Both the position numbers and the translations under genes were made by a program. This document shows, one piece after another, positions 53,006 to 64,000 of a DNA stretch of 64,000 bases. The stretch is from positions 64,734 to 128,733 of the forward strand of contig JAJVDF010000135.1 of assembly GCA_022410635.1 (NCBI GenBank), read 5' to 3'. The DNA comes from Tretioscincus oriximinensis. Taxonomy: Eukaryota; Chordata; Lepidosauria; Squamata; Gymnophthalmidae. The first letter of the stretch is position 1; each line of letters begins with the position of its first letter. The notes under the pieces were generated by a model. That model had not been told where the DNA came from. It worked only from the letters and a program-made list of their open reading frames with translations, and did not search any database.

Positions 53006-56000
53006 ACATGGGGGATGACCTGGTAGCTGGTATAGATGAGGGATCAGAGTTTACAAAGAAAACTNATTTAGGCCAGGCGTTTTCCCCCATTTTAGTAGCG
53101 CTATTGCTCTTTGGCCCCTTCTACATGATGAGTTAAAACTTGCAAATGATTGTGGATTTTACTTGTCTCTACATACCTCTATAATCCATGTGGAGCTAAT
53201 TCAGCAGAGCTCCTTTTATGTTCTTAGGACATTAAAAGATCAGGATATTACTGAGCCTGTGCAAACTGGGGCTTAAACGTATCAGTAATTTACCAGTAAT
53301 TTGAAAAACTCACAATTATTTCTGAGCCTGGAAATGTTCCTGCAGGATCATATTCTTGCCTTTCTGTGTTCTACATGTTACATGGAATGTTTCACCAAGT
53401 TGCAGAGGTGGTGGGAACAGCTAGGCATATTAGACACCAAAATACTAAAAACTTAATGTTTCTGGGCTAGGGATAGTGTGAAAACTAAAAAGGATTCTCT
53501 TGGCAACAGTTAACAGATCAAAAAGATGAAAAGAAGGAGAAAGTCCAGAGTATCAAAAGAGTGGGCAAAAGTCACTCTAGCTTGCTTTGTCTCCATCTTC
53601 CCTCCACATCCATCATCTGGTTTCACCTAGAACAGAGAAAGAGCAAAAGGGTAAGAAGGTGTAGTTGTTTAAGTTACCAAAGTGTGGGATTAGCTTTCAC
53701 TAAAAATATGAACAATCCTCTATATCACCAGAAATATGAACAATCTTCCATATCAGCCAGACAAGCTATTAAAAGGGGACCCATTCTGCTAAACACAGAG
53801 ATTTGGTAACTGTACCCCTGGCCAATTGGTGGGAATGGTTCTCAGAAGCCATTCTCTGAAACCAAAGCCATTCCCTTATATTCAGAACATNATTTTTGGA
53901 AACTACTCCTTCCCATTAGCTTGGGAAAATGTTTCCTGCTTTTTTTACTTTCCTAGGTAGAAGCCCTTCTTCTTCTAGCCCAGGAGCAGGAAGTGTGAAG
54001 GCTGCATTCTCTAGCCTTTCTTTGTCCTACATGCCTGACCACCTCCCCCTCATTTGTTCTTTCTGCAAGAACTTTTCAGTAGCACAGGAATGATTGTGAA
54101 CTGCTTAAAATCAGTTGTAAAATGCTGTTAAGAATACAAGGTATGTTTAACATATGTTTAAGAGTGCTTTGGGAGTCATTGAAGCATAGGGAAGCAATTA
54201 GCAATGAGAATGCTCTGTTCCTGCTAGTTGCTTGAATTATTGACAGTCAGAGGTTCTAAGGATATGTCCAAGGATCTCTGTGTTAGAGATTGGTTACAGA
54301 TTACTTAAAGATAAATATTACAGCTATACTGGCACACCTGGATATATGGAAATCAGCTTCTGGGTTGGCATCTCTCTTTCCCCCTTCCACCTAGCCTGCC
54401 CACTGCTCTTATCATCTTTGTTGTAAGGATCAGACAGTCAGCTTCCAAGCTGAAAGTTTAGACCCAAGAACCAGACATACCACATCAGAATTTTCATCTA
54501 ATCGCAAGTATGTTAACTAAAATTTATAATAAAACTATAGAAACTAGGAAGGAATTTTTAATTTAAAATCATTACTGATTGGGTCAAAAAGCAAAAAAGA
54601 AATCTGTATAAAGGGGAAAGTTTGGGTTATTGTTTAACTTAGTCTATATGACTGAAAGTTCTCATATAGGCTCAGGAATTTGGGATTTAATAGTAGATAT
54701 TTTAATAAAAGCCAGGGAAATTACTCTTGCAAGAGGTTTGACTGTGCATTGGCCTGAGTGGATTGGAAATGTAGGAAAAGTTTAAAATTAAACGTCTATA
54801 CAGTAGTTCCTTTATTATTATATTCATTTTATTCATATAAAAAACAAACCTTTGAATGAAACCTCATATTTAAACTGCAAGAGTAAGGACTTTTTCCCTT
54901 CATCTTGCTCTCTCCTTTGACCTGTGTGCAAGGAATAAATTTACTGAGGATGCTCAGCAAAAACTGGCTAAGCAAAAAGGGAAATACATGTTCTTTCCTA
55001 AAGAATGTTAAAAGTTATAACAAAAGCCCAAAAACAAGCTTAGTTTTTTGTTTATTTACAATGCAAACAGACCAAACTGACCAGCCACTTACACTTCTCA
55101 TGAATGTTTTGTGATTTAAAAATGTCCATTTTACCTCATAAATGAAGAGAAACAACTTTATTGCTTTATGGTTGTTTAGGAAATAAATTACTTTTAGAGT
55201 AAAGAATTGAAGCCAGCCCTGGAAGGATTATTGTACTTTTATTTGTTTCTACAAAAATAAGTTTTTTTCCTGCTTCTTGCATCTTTCTGAGTCTACCTAA
55301 AGATATATCTGTTAAATACCAGCTTCTCTGTGTGTCCCCCTCACCTGTTTAAATAAAGTTCTGAAATATTGCAAAACTGGTATCCCAGTTTATTTTTTTT
55401 AAGTTCCAACTGTGGATCCCAAACCATGAGTCAATCAGAATCTTCTCAACCACCATCTGGTGCTATTTCTCTATCCGACAAAGCCTTCATTTCATTGTAG
55501 AGCTGATAAAGATGCGGGTGGTACAAACCGCATTTATAGAAGGAGTAAAATTGCTGATGGCAAAAATTATCTGCCTGTATCCGCTTGTCCTTTTACATAT
55601 CTCATCTGCAGCTGGGATCTCAGAATAGGATGCAACTCATCATAAAAACCCCTAAGCACACAGCTTTCATGTTGTGATTAGAATGCATATACTTTTCATT
55701 ACCCAATGCCACTCAAATTGCTTCCTGCTGCTGGATGATCATTTGATGGGGGGTATTGTTCACAAAGCAATTGCTGTGTGAGAGCAAGTCTACATGAAAG
55801 GAATGATTATAAAGAACCTACAACAGGATGTATCATTTGTCCGTTCTCAGGAATCAAATCAGATTACACAACTGACCGACTAAAACAAATGTCTGCATTA
55901 TGGAACACACATTTCTGAGCATCTGAAAAACAGAAAGGAGAAATATAATATAAAATATGCCTAACTATGGCAAACCAAGTATGAATGCAGCCGTAATGAA

Positions 56001-56344
56001 AAATAAAATTTTGACTAGCTGTTAAAGTGTTCAGTAGCATTTTACACTTTATCAATATGATGAATTTATTCTAAGTTCCTAGAATGAGGTCTTTTTAAAA
56101 GGAGCAGTGCACTGAAATGAACTGATAAACTATCTATCTGAGAACTTTTCAGTCAAATAACCTCTGCTCTAATTATTTTTGGATCATTTTCAATTATTGC
56201 AGCCTGAGGACATAGGCACGTTGTTTGCTAGAACATGCACACTTTCTTCTCACATGTCCATTTTGATAGAATGCATCATGTGTCACAGGGTGAAAGTGCT
56301 ATGCTCTCTTCTTAAAATAACCTCCCTAAAACACAGAGGCATTA
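53006..56344. other. Unassigned intergenic stretch
   Basis: No gene recognised on either strand. A GCCCCTTCTACATGATGAG segment near 53117 looks like a MITE end, but no partner was found. Confidence 0.4.
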
Positions 56345-56590
56345 TATAACTACTTGTATGCACCTATGTGGTGCTTGCACATCTACCTTATATTCCATGG
56401 CAGTTATGGTGGACTACTCCCAACTACATCGCCTTGGAAACGGGAGGGACATTGGCGTCACAGTAACATAGATCACGTCCACTGGCTCCCTGATTGACTG
56501 CTGGAGCATAGGCTCATGCAATTTCGCGCTGAGATCTCACTCCAGCAGCGAGGATGCTCTGATGCCAGATCCACATGGAAGGTACAAGAT
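56345..56590 (-). repeat. Unnamed repeat family Y, copy 2
   Basis: Reverse complement is homologous to 10976-11330: CATCCTCGCTGCTGGAGTGA, CCAGCAGTCAATCAGGGAGC, then a GTTACTGTGACGCCAATGTCCC-like block. It has more CpG than its flanks. It directly abuts the CR1 fragment at 56597. Confidence 0.6.
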
Positions 56591-56596
56591 GAGACT

Positions 56597-58155
56597 GTAA
56601 GTGATCCCATAGGAAACAGTGACCACAATACGATAACTTTCAACCTGAACGTGGATAGAGAATAGCCAAGCAGTTCTAACCTTCAACTTTCATAGAGGAA
56701 ATTTTCCCAAAATGAGAAAAATGGTAAAAAAATAAAATTAAAAGGGAAAGTGAGAAAAGTCCAGTCCCTTCAAAAAGCATGGAAATTGTTTGTAAATACA
56801 ATATTGGAAGCTCAAATAAAATGCATTCCCAAGAGAAGAAAGGGTTCTGCCAAGTCCAAGAAGACACCCGTATGGCTTACCTCTGCAGTGAAGGAATTAA
56901 TTAGAATGAAGAGAAACTCATTTAAAAAGTGGAAGGCTTATCCTAGTGAGGAGAACAGAAGGGAGCACAAACTGTGACAAACCAAATGCAAGGTGGTAGT
57001 CAGGGATGCGAAGACAAACTATGAGGAGCATATTGCAAAGAATATTAAAAGAAAAAATAAGGACTTTTTTAAATATATCAGAAATAAGAATCCTACCAGG
57101 AAAGCAGTTGGACTACTAGACAGCAATGGACAAAAGGGCATTGCAGAGAGGTTAAATGATTTTTTTGCTTCAGTTTTCACTGAAGAAGACAGAGGGAATT
57201 TACCCGCAACAGATTTAGTTTTCTCAGGAAGAACACCAGAGGAATTAAACTGGATAGAGATAACAAGGGAGGAGGTCTTGCTAGCCTTAATAACCTGAAC
57301 ATTTATAAATCCCCAGGGCCAGAAGGCATTCACCAAGAATTCTTAAAGAACTCAAATCCGAAATTGCTGAACTTCTAACCATAAGATCAGGCATAGTACC
57401 AGTAGATTGGAGGGTAGCTAACGTAACACCAATCTNCAAAAAAGGATTGTGGGGTGATCCCAAAAATTATAGACCCATCAGTTTAACATCAATTCCACGT
57501 AAAGTGTTGGAAACCATAATTAAGGACAAAATTACTAAACACATGGAGAAGCAAACATTGCTGAATGAATCACAGCATGGCTTCAGCAAAGGTAAATCAT
57601 GCCTTACCAACTTGCTAGAATTCTTTGAGAGTGTTAACAAACATGTAGATAAAGGGGATCCAGTTGATATTGTCTAACTAGATTTTCAGAAGGCTTTTGA
57701 TAAAGTCCCTCTTCAAAGGCTTGTAAAAAAGCTTCATACTCATGGTATAAGAGGACAGACTTTATCCTGGATTGGAAACTGGCTAAAAGATAGAAAACAG
57801 AGGGTAGTAATAAATGGACAGTTCTCTGAGTGGAAAGAGGTAAGAAGTGGGGTACCCCAGGGATCTGTACTGGGATCCTTGCTTTTCAATATATTTATAA
57901 ATGATCTGGATTCCTAAGTAAATAGTGAAGTAGCCAAGTTTGCTGACGACACTAAACTGTTCAGGGTAGTGAAAACTGAAAATGATTGTAAGGCACTCCA
58001 GAGTGATTTATTGAAATTGGGTGAGTGGGCATCAAAGTGGCAAATGCACTTCAATTTAAGCAAGTGCAAGGTCATGCACATTGGGGCAAAGAACCCCAAC
58101 TACTTCTACCACTTGATGGGAACAAAGCTTTCTGTGACCAAGCAAAAAAAGGATG
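56597..58155 (+). mobile_element. CR1/L3 LINE fragment without its 3' end
   Basis: Starts GTAAGTGATCCCATAGGAAA, in the linker after the endonuclease domain, and runs through the reverse transcriptase to GTGACCAAGCAAAAAAAGGA. There the C-terminal part and 3' UTR are missing. Because LINEs are copied from the 3' end, loss of the 3' end points to a later deletion. Confidence 0.88.
56700..58155 (+). pseudogene. CR1/L3 ORF2 reverse transcriptase, decayed
   Basis: Readable: SLQKAWKLFVNTILEAQIK (56763), FFKYIRNKNPTRKAVGLLDS (57060), EFFASVFTEEDRG-like text (57160), NYRPISLTSIPRKVLETIIK (57465), LLNESQHGFSKGKSCLTNLL (57558), the region equal to [11 protein letters not shown] (57680, after a stop), [19 protein letters not shown] text (57850), FADDTKLFRVVKTEN (57940) and WASKWQMHFNLSKCKVMHIG (58030). 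Stops follow DPVDIV (57677) and INDLDS (57917), and a frameshift lies near 57295. The catalytic FADD motif is still present. Not functional. Confidence 0.87.
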
Positions 58156-59020
58156 GAGTCTTTATATGGACATTTTCAAAGTTTTCTCATACCAAGATAA
58201 GCCTGGTTTCATACTTTACAGATCCTGCTTTCTATTGGGGAATTGTCTGCTTACATAATTTGAATGTAAGATGGTCAAACTGGGGGTGGGGTGGGTGGGT
58301 GGAAGGGAACTGCTGAGGAATGTATTTGCTTTCTGGTCATCATATTTATTTGTATCTTGTAACAATGACTGCTGGTACACTGGTACCAAAACAAAACACA
58401 GTGTACTTGTAGTTCAGTTTCTATATGCTGATCTTAAAATAGACCTTTTGAGGACAGAAATAATTTGGGCAAAAGTCGTGCCTGTAATGCTAATTTCCAG
58501 ATTGTACTATTGTATTTTGGTCTATCTGGATATGTTCTTGAACATACGTAGTTCAAAATCAGTAACTTATGCAAAATGAAGCCTTGTTTAGTCTTGTAGG
58601 GATTTGTTTACAATTTGCTACTGGGCATATTTTAAGGTTTTAATTTTTATTTAAAACTCTTGAGTTCTCATGATGGGAAAAACCTGGGGTGAAAATCAGT
58701 CACGTGAAATAGGAATTCCCTCCGTTGTTTTCTTCCAACTCCAGCCCCGTTTTAAAATCTGCACATGCTGACAGTCTGGTCCTTGGGTGTATTCTGGGAA
58801 AGGAGGAGAACCCCAAAGGCACAGGGCAAAAGATTCCCCTCACCTTTTTTCCTGTACACATTGGAACTTCAGCTACCTATCTGGACAGTTAAGATCAGTC
58901 AAGGGAACCCAAGCTTCTACAGGAAAAAAGGTGTTGGGGAGGCAGAAGATCGAATCTCATAAAGGAATATAAGCCAGTAAGGAGAATACTTTGTGTTATG
59001 TAAAGCATCCCACTTCATGT
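58156..59020. other. Unassigned intergenic stretch
   Basis: No feature recognised. Confidence 0.5.
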
Positions 59021-59306
59021 ATTTTATTTATTTATTTATTTATTTATTTATTTGTTTGTTTGTTTGTTTGTTTGTTTGTATTTATATCCAGCCCTATACC
59101 CGAAGGTCTCAGGGCGGCCTACCATAGGGTGGTGCACATAGCTTTTGTTGCTTTCTCCACAACAGACACCCTGTGGAGTAGGTGTGGCTGAGAAAGTTCA
59201 AAGAACTGTGACTGGCCCAAGGTCACCCAGCTGGCTTCATGGAGGAGTGGGGAATTGAACTGGGAGACTACCAGGTAGGAGTTCTACACTCTAACCACTA
59301 TATCAA
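59021..59306 (-). repeat. tRNA-headed MIR-like SINE with L2-type tail, nearly complete
   Basis: Minus orientation. Box A TAGTGGTTAGAG at 59300-59289 and box B AGTTCAATTCC at 59261-59251 form the polymerase III promoter. The core GACCTTGGGCCAGTCACAGT follows (59225-59206), then CCTGAGACCTTCGGGTATAG (59115-59096) and a tail of (CAAA)n and (TAAA)n at 59080-59021. The tail matches the L2 LINE at 31302, which suggests L2 machinery moved it. Confidence 0.85.
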
Positions 59307-61669
59307 ACTGACTATCTATATTAGTTCCCTTCCAAAGTAAACTTCAGCTTATCATTGCACAGTTTATCATTGCTTCTTACAATCATATTCTATTATTAAA
59401 GTATCAAAACACTGTGGTTGTAACTGAATTATTTGTGATAGTTCCCCAAATCAGGAAATTATTGACATTTTAAATACAAAAGACAAAAAAGTGCTCCCAA
59501 TTCATCTCAAACTCCTATCATTTCAGAAATATGATTTATTACGCAAGTTGTAGCCAGAATGTATTACATGTATAAACTGAATGAAAGAGGTTAGAAAACA
59601 GATTACAACATGTTTAATCTTAATCACGCTTGTATAAGACATTTTGCCATGAAAGATACTATTTTAAAATGCTACAGGGTACAAGAAACAATTTATTCAA
59701 AAAACTGGTGCAATAAGAGACATTTTCCTAGTTATTGAGTCTGGGATGTAAGATTTGTTCATGTACTTAATATAGCCAGCAGCAATCCATAGATTTGATT
59801 TGTTGTTAATGTAGTTCATTTTGATAGTATTTTTGTTTTATAGTCTTGTTCATCTCAAAATACAATTAGACTAAAACTATTTTGGGGGGTTAATGTGCAG
59901 ATATAATTCCCAACTTTCCACATTATTCCACTTTAATGATTTACTGGTGCTAATAAATCATGTTGCCTTTTTGTTGCCTAAATATTTATTCCACCCCTTT
60001 CAGATAAGTGAACTGTTAGAGATGGTGGTGCTGTAGTATTAGAAACTGGCTTTCCAAATTGTTAGCTAGACTAAGGCTCCATATACATGGAGGATAAACC
60101 AACAGAAATCCGCAAGATCACAGAGTTTGCTGGAAAAAGAGTGGATATACCTCTATTTGGATCTGTGGTCTGAAGTTGATGAGAAGGCACAGAGAGTCAA
60201 AACTGTGCATGCCCAGNCAGCTGTAATCCTGCAGTCCTACTGGCTGACATATTCTCGTGCTGCTTGTCTCCTCATGACGGCATGACAATTAGTAGGCTGC
60301 AGGAAGCTGTACAATTGGATGATGCAGGGATTTTGATATGCAGTTGGAAATGCATGTTCTCAGATGCATGGCAAAGCCTGGTGAAAGCTCCATTAAGAGG
60401 TATGGCTGGATAGTGAAAATGACAGACCATTGTGTCAAGAATCAGGTCATGTGGCTGTGACCTAACACTAGATATGAGTGCTTGTTTTTTGATATACAAA
60501 AAAATACCAAGTGTATTCAATGAATTACAGGTGTGTCCAATTAGTTGGCTTATTATCTGACAATAGGTATGTGCTTGTGTGAAACAGCTTCAGACAAATG
60601 AATATTTATTCATTTTGCTCTTTTTCTTTTGTGGGAAACTTCCTGCATAAGATATACACACGAAAAGAAGAATTCCCCAACCAGGGATGGAAACTGGAAG
60701 CTGAAGTTCAGAAATCTGTGTTAAAAGACACCATGATAATAATGCAATAGTCCACATACTGCTCACATGTAGAATTATTTGAAAGATGCAAACCATTCAT
60801 CTCACTCTCTGAAAAAGTAGTTATTTGAGAAGAGTGGGGCAGGAAGTATTCATTAAATGGAACTTCTGAAGATATAGTGTAGGAGTGAAAAAAGATGCAA
60901 CTGCTGTTGATCTGAATTTACAAAACAAAGGGTGATACTTTATTACAAGCAGGAAAATCATAATTTATGCTCTTCTTCCCCTTTTCCCTCCTTCGTTAGA
61001 AAGGAATATGATTTATCAGAGAAGTTTTATTAGACTAGGGTGTGTTGATAGGTGACATAACAAAAACTTCCTGTAAGACCTGTCTCAGCAGAATGTATTG
61101 TATTTCTACGAAGGACACTGACGCACATTGTAGACCATGTTTTCTCTCTGTAAAACTATAATAACATCATATATTAAATAAGGGAGCAAAAGTCATTTGG
61201 GCATTTAGTACAACTTGACATTTCATCTGCTATAAAGCACTTATTCTTTGGCTGAATCTGTAGTCATGTTGATTTAAGGTATCCTTAGAAGCAATGCAGG
61301 GACCATAAATTTCAAGTTACAATTGACTGTCATCAGGATGAAAAACTAGGTTGCATACAAATTTATCCCACATTCAGTTTAATAGGGAATAAAATCACCT
61401 CTTATTTATAATTTCTTTTTAGTCCTTTTCTTCTGTAGGTTTGCTAGGATTAGTTTTTCAGGAAGAATACAAAGGCCAAATGTCTCATTAGCTTGATCAA
61501 CAGAGAGTTAATGGAATGAAAAATGGATAAAAATTAGCCTGGTTGTAGAATCTGCATGAAAGACAAAATGCAACAGATCATTTCAATTCTGACCTTTCTA
61601 TTCCAGGATATAATTTTTTCCATGCAGTCTTCACTTCCTTCTTATTTCCTATGAAATTTTTAAAAGTTT
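59307..61669. other. Unassigned intergenic stretch
   Basis: No gene, RNA or named repeat recognised. Short frames at 60272-60796 show no motif. Confidence 0.5.
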
Positions 61670-62030
61670 TCCCTAGCATTTTAAGGGTGCTTCCTCACCA
61701 TATGTTTACNTTTGCTAAATCTTTTCAAAATCAGAAAAACATGTTCGTGATCCAGCCTCACCTACCTTCAAGTTTCCATGCTATTTCATTACTTTGTTTA
61801 GCATTCCCATCACATGACAAGCTCTATAAAGCATCACTGTGCTTGCCTTACTACAATTCCATGCTTTCTCTGGGAGTCAAGAGCCAAGGAACGTTTACAT
61901 GCAGCCTTGAAGTCTCACAAGATTTGTACAAACTATGGTGATTGGAAATTCCACAACCATAGACCTTTTTAATGAGTGGATCAATGAACATTCATGACCT
62001 TTTGAGGTGGATTGAATGGGATATTGCTAC
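61670..62030. repeat. Unnamed repeat family Z, copy 2
   Basis: Matches 44141-44490: CCATCACATGACAAGCTCTA, GCTTGCCTTACTACAATTCC, AGTCAAGAGCCAAGGAACG, and GTGGATxxxTGAACAT near the right end. One N at 61710. Confidence 0.6.
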
Positions 62031-62370
62031 AAACTCTCTAGAAATTGTGAGTGGGCATGTATTCTAACTATTTCTTAGCAATATAAAAATAATACACATG
62101 AAAAATCAAGAAATTAGGAATTAAAGTCTAGAAACAATGTAACATGAGTTAATATATCCAAGACTGTGTTCCCACAGCAAAATAAACAAACAAACCAGTT
62201 GGGAGAAAAACAAAATGAATGAGAATTTACTTCACTTTTTTTTACTCCCTGCAAGTCAGTGGCACCATTTTAATACTGTACTCCAGGTTAAAGAGCCTTG
62301 CCGTCTGTGTGATCTAAATGTGCTGCATCACCTCCTTTGCCCCCTCGTCCCTCAGCACCTGCCCTAATAA
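62031..62370. other. Unassigned stretch
   Basis: Nothing recognised before the CR1 fragment. Confidence 0.5.
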
Positions 62371-62371
62371 T

Positions 62372-63981
62372 AGGAATGCAAAGAAAAACTTTGAGGAGCA
62401 CATTGCAAAGAAACAATAAGAACTTTTTCAAATACATAAGAAATCAGAATCCTACCAGGAAAGCAGTCAGACCACTAGATAGCAATGGACAAAAGGGCAT
62501 AATCAAGGAGGACGTGGAGATTGCAGAGTGGTTAAATGAATTTTTTGCTTCAGTTTTCACTGAAAAAGACAGAGGGTATTTACCTGCAACAGATTTAGTC
62601 TTCTTAGGAAGAACACAAGAGGAATTAAGCTGGATAGAGATAACAAGGGAGGAAGTCCTTGCTAGCCTTAATAAGCTGAACATTAATAAATCCCCAGGGC
62701 CAGACGGCATTCACCCAAGAATTCTTAAATAACTCAAATGTGAAATTGCGGAACTTCTAACCAAAATATTTAATCTTTCCTTAAGATCAGGCATAGTACC
62801 AGTAGATTGGAGGGTAGCTAACGTAAGACCAATCTTCAAAAAAGGATCCCGGGGTGATTCCGGAAATTATAGACTTGTCAGTTTAACATCAGTTCCAGAT
62901 AAATTGTTGGAAACCATAATTAATGACAAAATTACCAAACACATGGAGAAGCACGCATTGCTGAATGAAACTCGGCATGGCTTCTGCAAAGGTAAATCAT
63001 GCCTTACTAACTTGCTAGAATTCTTTGAGAGTGTTAACAAACATGAAGGTCAAGGAGATCCAGTTGATATTGTCTAAATAGATTTTCAGAAGGCTTTTGA
63101 TAAAGTGCCTCATCAAAGGCTCCTAAAAAAGCGCCACAATCATGGTATAAGAGGACAGACTTTGTCCTGGCTTGGAAACTGCCCAAAAGATAGAAAACAG
63201 AGGGTAGTAATAAATGGACACTTCCCTGAGTGGAAAGAGGAAAGACGTGGGGTGCCTCAGGGGTTTGTACTGGGACCTTTGTTTTTCAATATATTCATAA
63301 ACGATCTGGATGCTGAAATAAATAGTGAAGTAGCCAGGTTCACTGACGACACTAAACTGTTCAGAGTAGTGAAAACTGAAAATGAATGTAAGGCACTCTA
63401 GAGTGATCTACTGAAATTAGGTGAGTGTGCATCAAAGTAGTAAATGCACTTCAGTTTAAGCAAGGTTATGCAGATTGGGGCAAAGAACTGCAACTACTCC
63501 TACTACCTGATGGGAACCAGGTTTTCTGTGACCGAGCAAGAAAAACATCTTCGGGTGTTGGTGGACAATTCAATGAAGATGTCAACCCAGTGTGCAGTAG
63601 CAGCAAAAAATCCATGTTNAGGGTAATTAGGCAAATATTGTTTTGCCTCTTTATAAATCTGTGGTGAGGCCACATTTGGAATACTGTGTTCAATTCTGGT
63701 CACCACATCTCAAGAGGGATATTTTTGAACTACAGAAGGTGCATAAAAGGGTAACAAAAATGATCAAGGGTCTGGAGTACCTTCCTTATGAAGTCAGGCT
63801 GCAATATCTGGGCCTCTTCAGCCTTGAAAGGCAATGTTTGAGAGGCGATCTGATTGAAATGTACAAAATCATGCATGGGATGGACAGGGTGAATAGAGAA
63901 AAAATGGTAGCTAACAGCTTGGATAGCTTCAAGACAGGACTAGACAGGTTTNTGGACACCAAAGCTTTAAATGGNTACTAG
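62372..63981 (+). pseudogene. CR1/L3 ORF2, RT and C-terminus, decayed
   Basis: Readable: FFKYIRNQNPTRKAVRPLDS (62425), EWLNEFFASVFTEKDRGYLP (62526), LNINKSPGPDGIHPRILK (62679), then after breaks LVSLTS/PDKLLETII-like text (62880), [20 protein letters not shown] (63114), [20 protein letters not shown] (63250), FTDDTKLFRVVKTENECKAL (63340; the FADD Ala is replaced by Thr), HLRVLVDNSMKMSTQCAVAA (63540) and [19 protein letters not shown] (63640). It ends NSLDSFKTGLDRF before the deletion-shifted terminus. Several stops, for example after ILK (62732) and near 63400. Not functional. Confidence 0.87.
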
Positions 63982-64000
63982 GATGGATGTCAGAATGGTG
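62372..64000 (+). mobile_element. CR1/L3 LINE fragment running off the window
   Basis: Starts in the ORF2 linker (GGAATGCAAAGAAAAACTTT) and runs through reverse transcriptase and C-terminal region into the start of the 3' UTR at the window end. An internal deletion near 63903 joins GAATAGAGAAAA to TGGTAGCTAACAGC and removes roughly 130 bases that other copies have. Confidence 0.88.

Noticed and set aside
59251..59301. Functional tRNA gene
   Set aside because: Box A and box B are present, but the sequence continues into a MIR-type core and L2 tail, so it is a SINE.

Overview
The window is nuclear DNA of a vertebrate, most likely a squamate reptile (lizard or snake). It mixes CR1/L3-type, L2, L1 and R4/Dong-type LINEs, tRNA-headed MIR-like SINEs with an L2-type tail, Tc1-like foldback elements and PIF/Harbinger- or hAT-like MITEs, with many (TAA)n and (TTTA)n tracts. 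That mix, and the absence of any bacterial-style gene layout, points to Squamata. The species cannot be told from the sequence alone. I see no complete host protein gene. Every longer reading frame that I recognise belongs to a retrotransposon, and all of those are damaged.

Layout. 1-77: Tc1-like foldback element. 1.6-5.6 kb: nearly full-length CR1/L3 LINE on the minus strand, with an esterase-type ORF1, endonuclease, reverse transcriptase and 3' UTR. 7.2-9.5 kb: R4/Dong-type LINE lying inside a (TAA)n microsatellite and partly hidden by a 945-N gap. 10.3-13.4 kb: L2-type tail, an unnamed repeat, an L1 remnant and a hAT-like MITE. 17.04-17.85 kb: a CpG island with promoter-like features and a strong splice donor. 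An AT-rich stretch and a splice acceptor follow, then a tandem array (18.64-20.36 kb) of more than 20 diverged units of about 75-90 bp, many of which can form a GGCAGGC/GCCTGCC hairpin. 20.4-22.4 kb: unassigned sequence that keeps many CpGs. 22.4-23.7 kb: a copy of an unclassified repeat family, here called X, split by a 670-N gap. 26.3-28.1 kb: L1 remnant. 30.1-33.5 kb: CR1 tails and an L2 LINE. 34.1-34.9 kb: Harbinger-like DNA element. 37.2-40.2 kb: CR1 tail and X copy 2 with a CR1 inserted in it. 41-46 kb: foldback element, MITEs, and a CR1 tail interrupted by X copy 3. 48.6-50.1 kb: L1 insertion with a perfect 21-bp target-site duplication. 50.5-64 kb: SINEs and further CR1 fragments, the last running off the window edge.

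The best candidate for something undescribed is 17.04-22.02 kb. CpG-island promoter, exon-1 donor, acceptor placed exactly at the start of a tandem stem-loop array, and retained CpGs together resemble the build of long non-coding RNA genes of the XIST or Rsx kind. Transcription is not shown by the sequence, so this is a hypothesis. The rest is the usual mix of LINE, SINE and MITE insertions, with some informative nesting: CR1 inserted in X, and X inserted in CR1.
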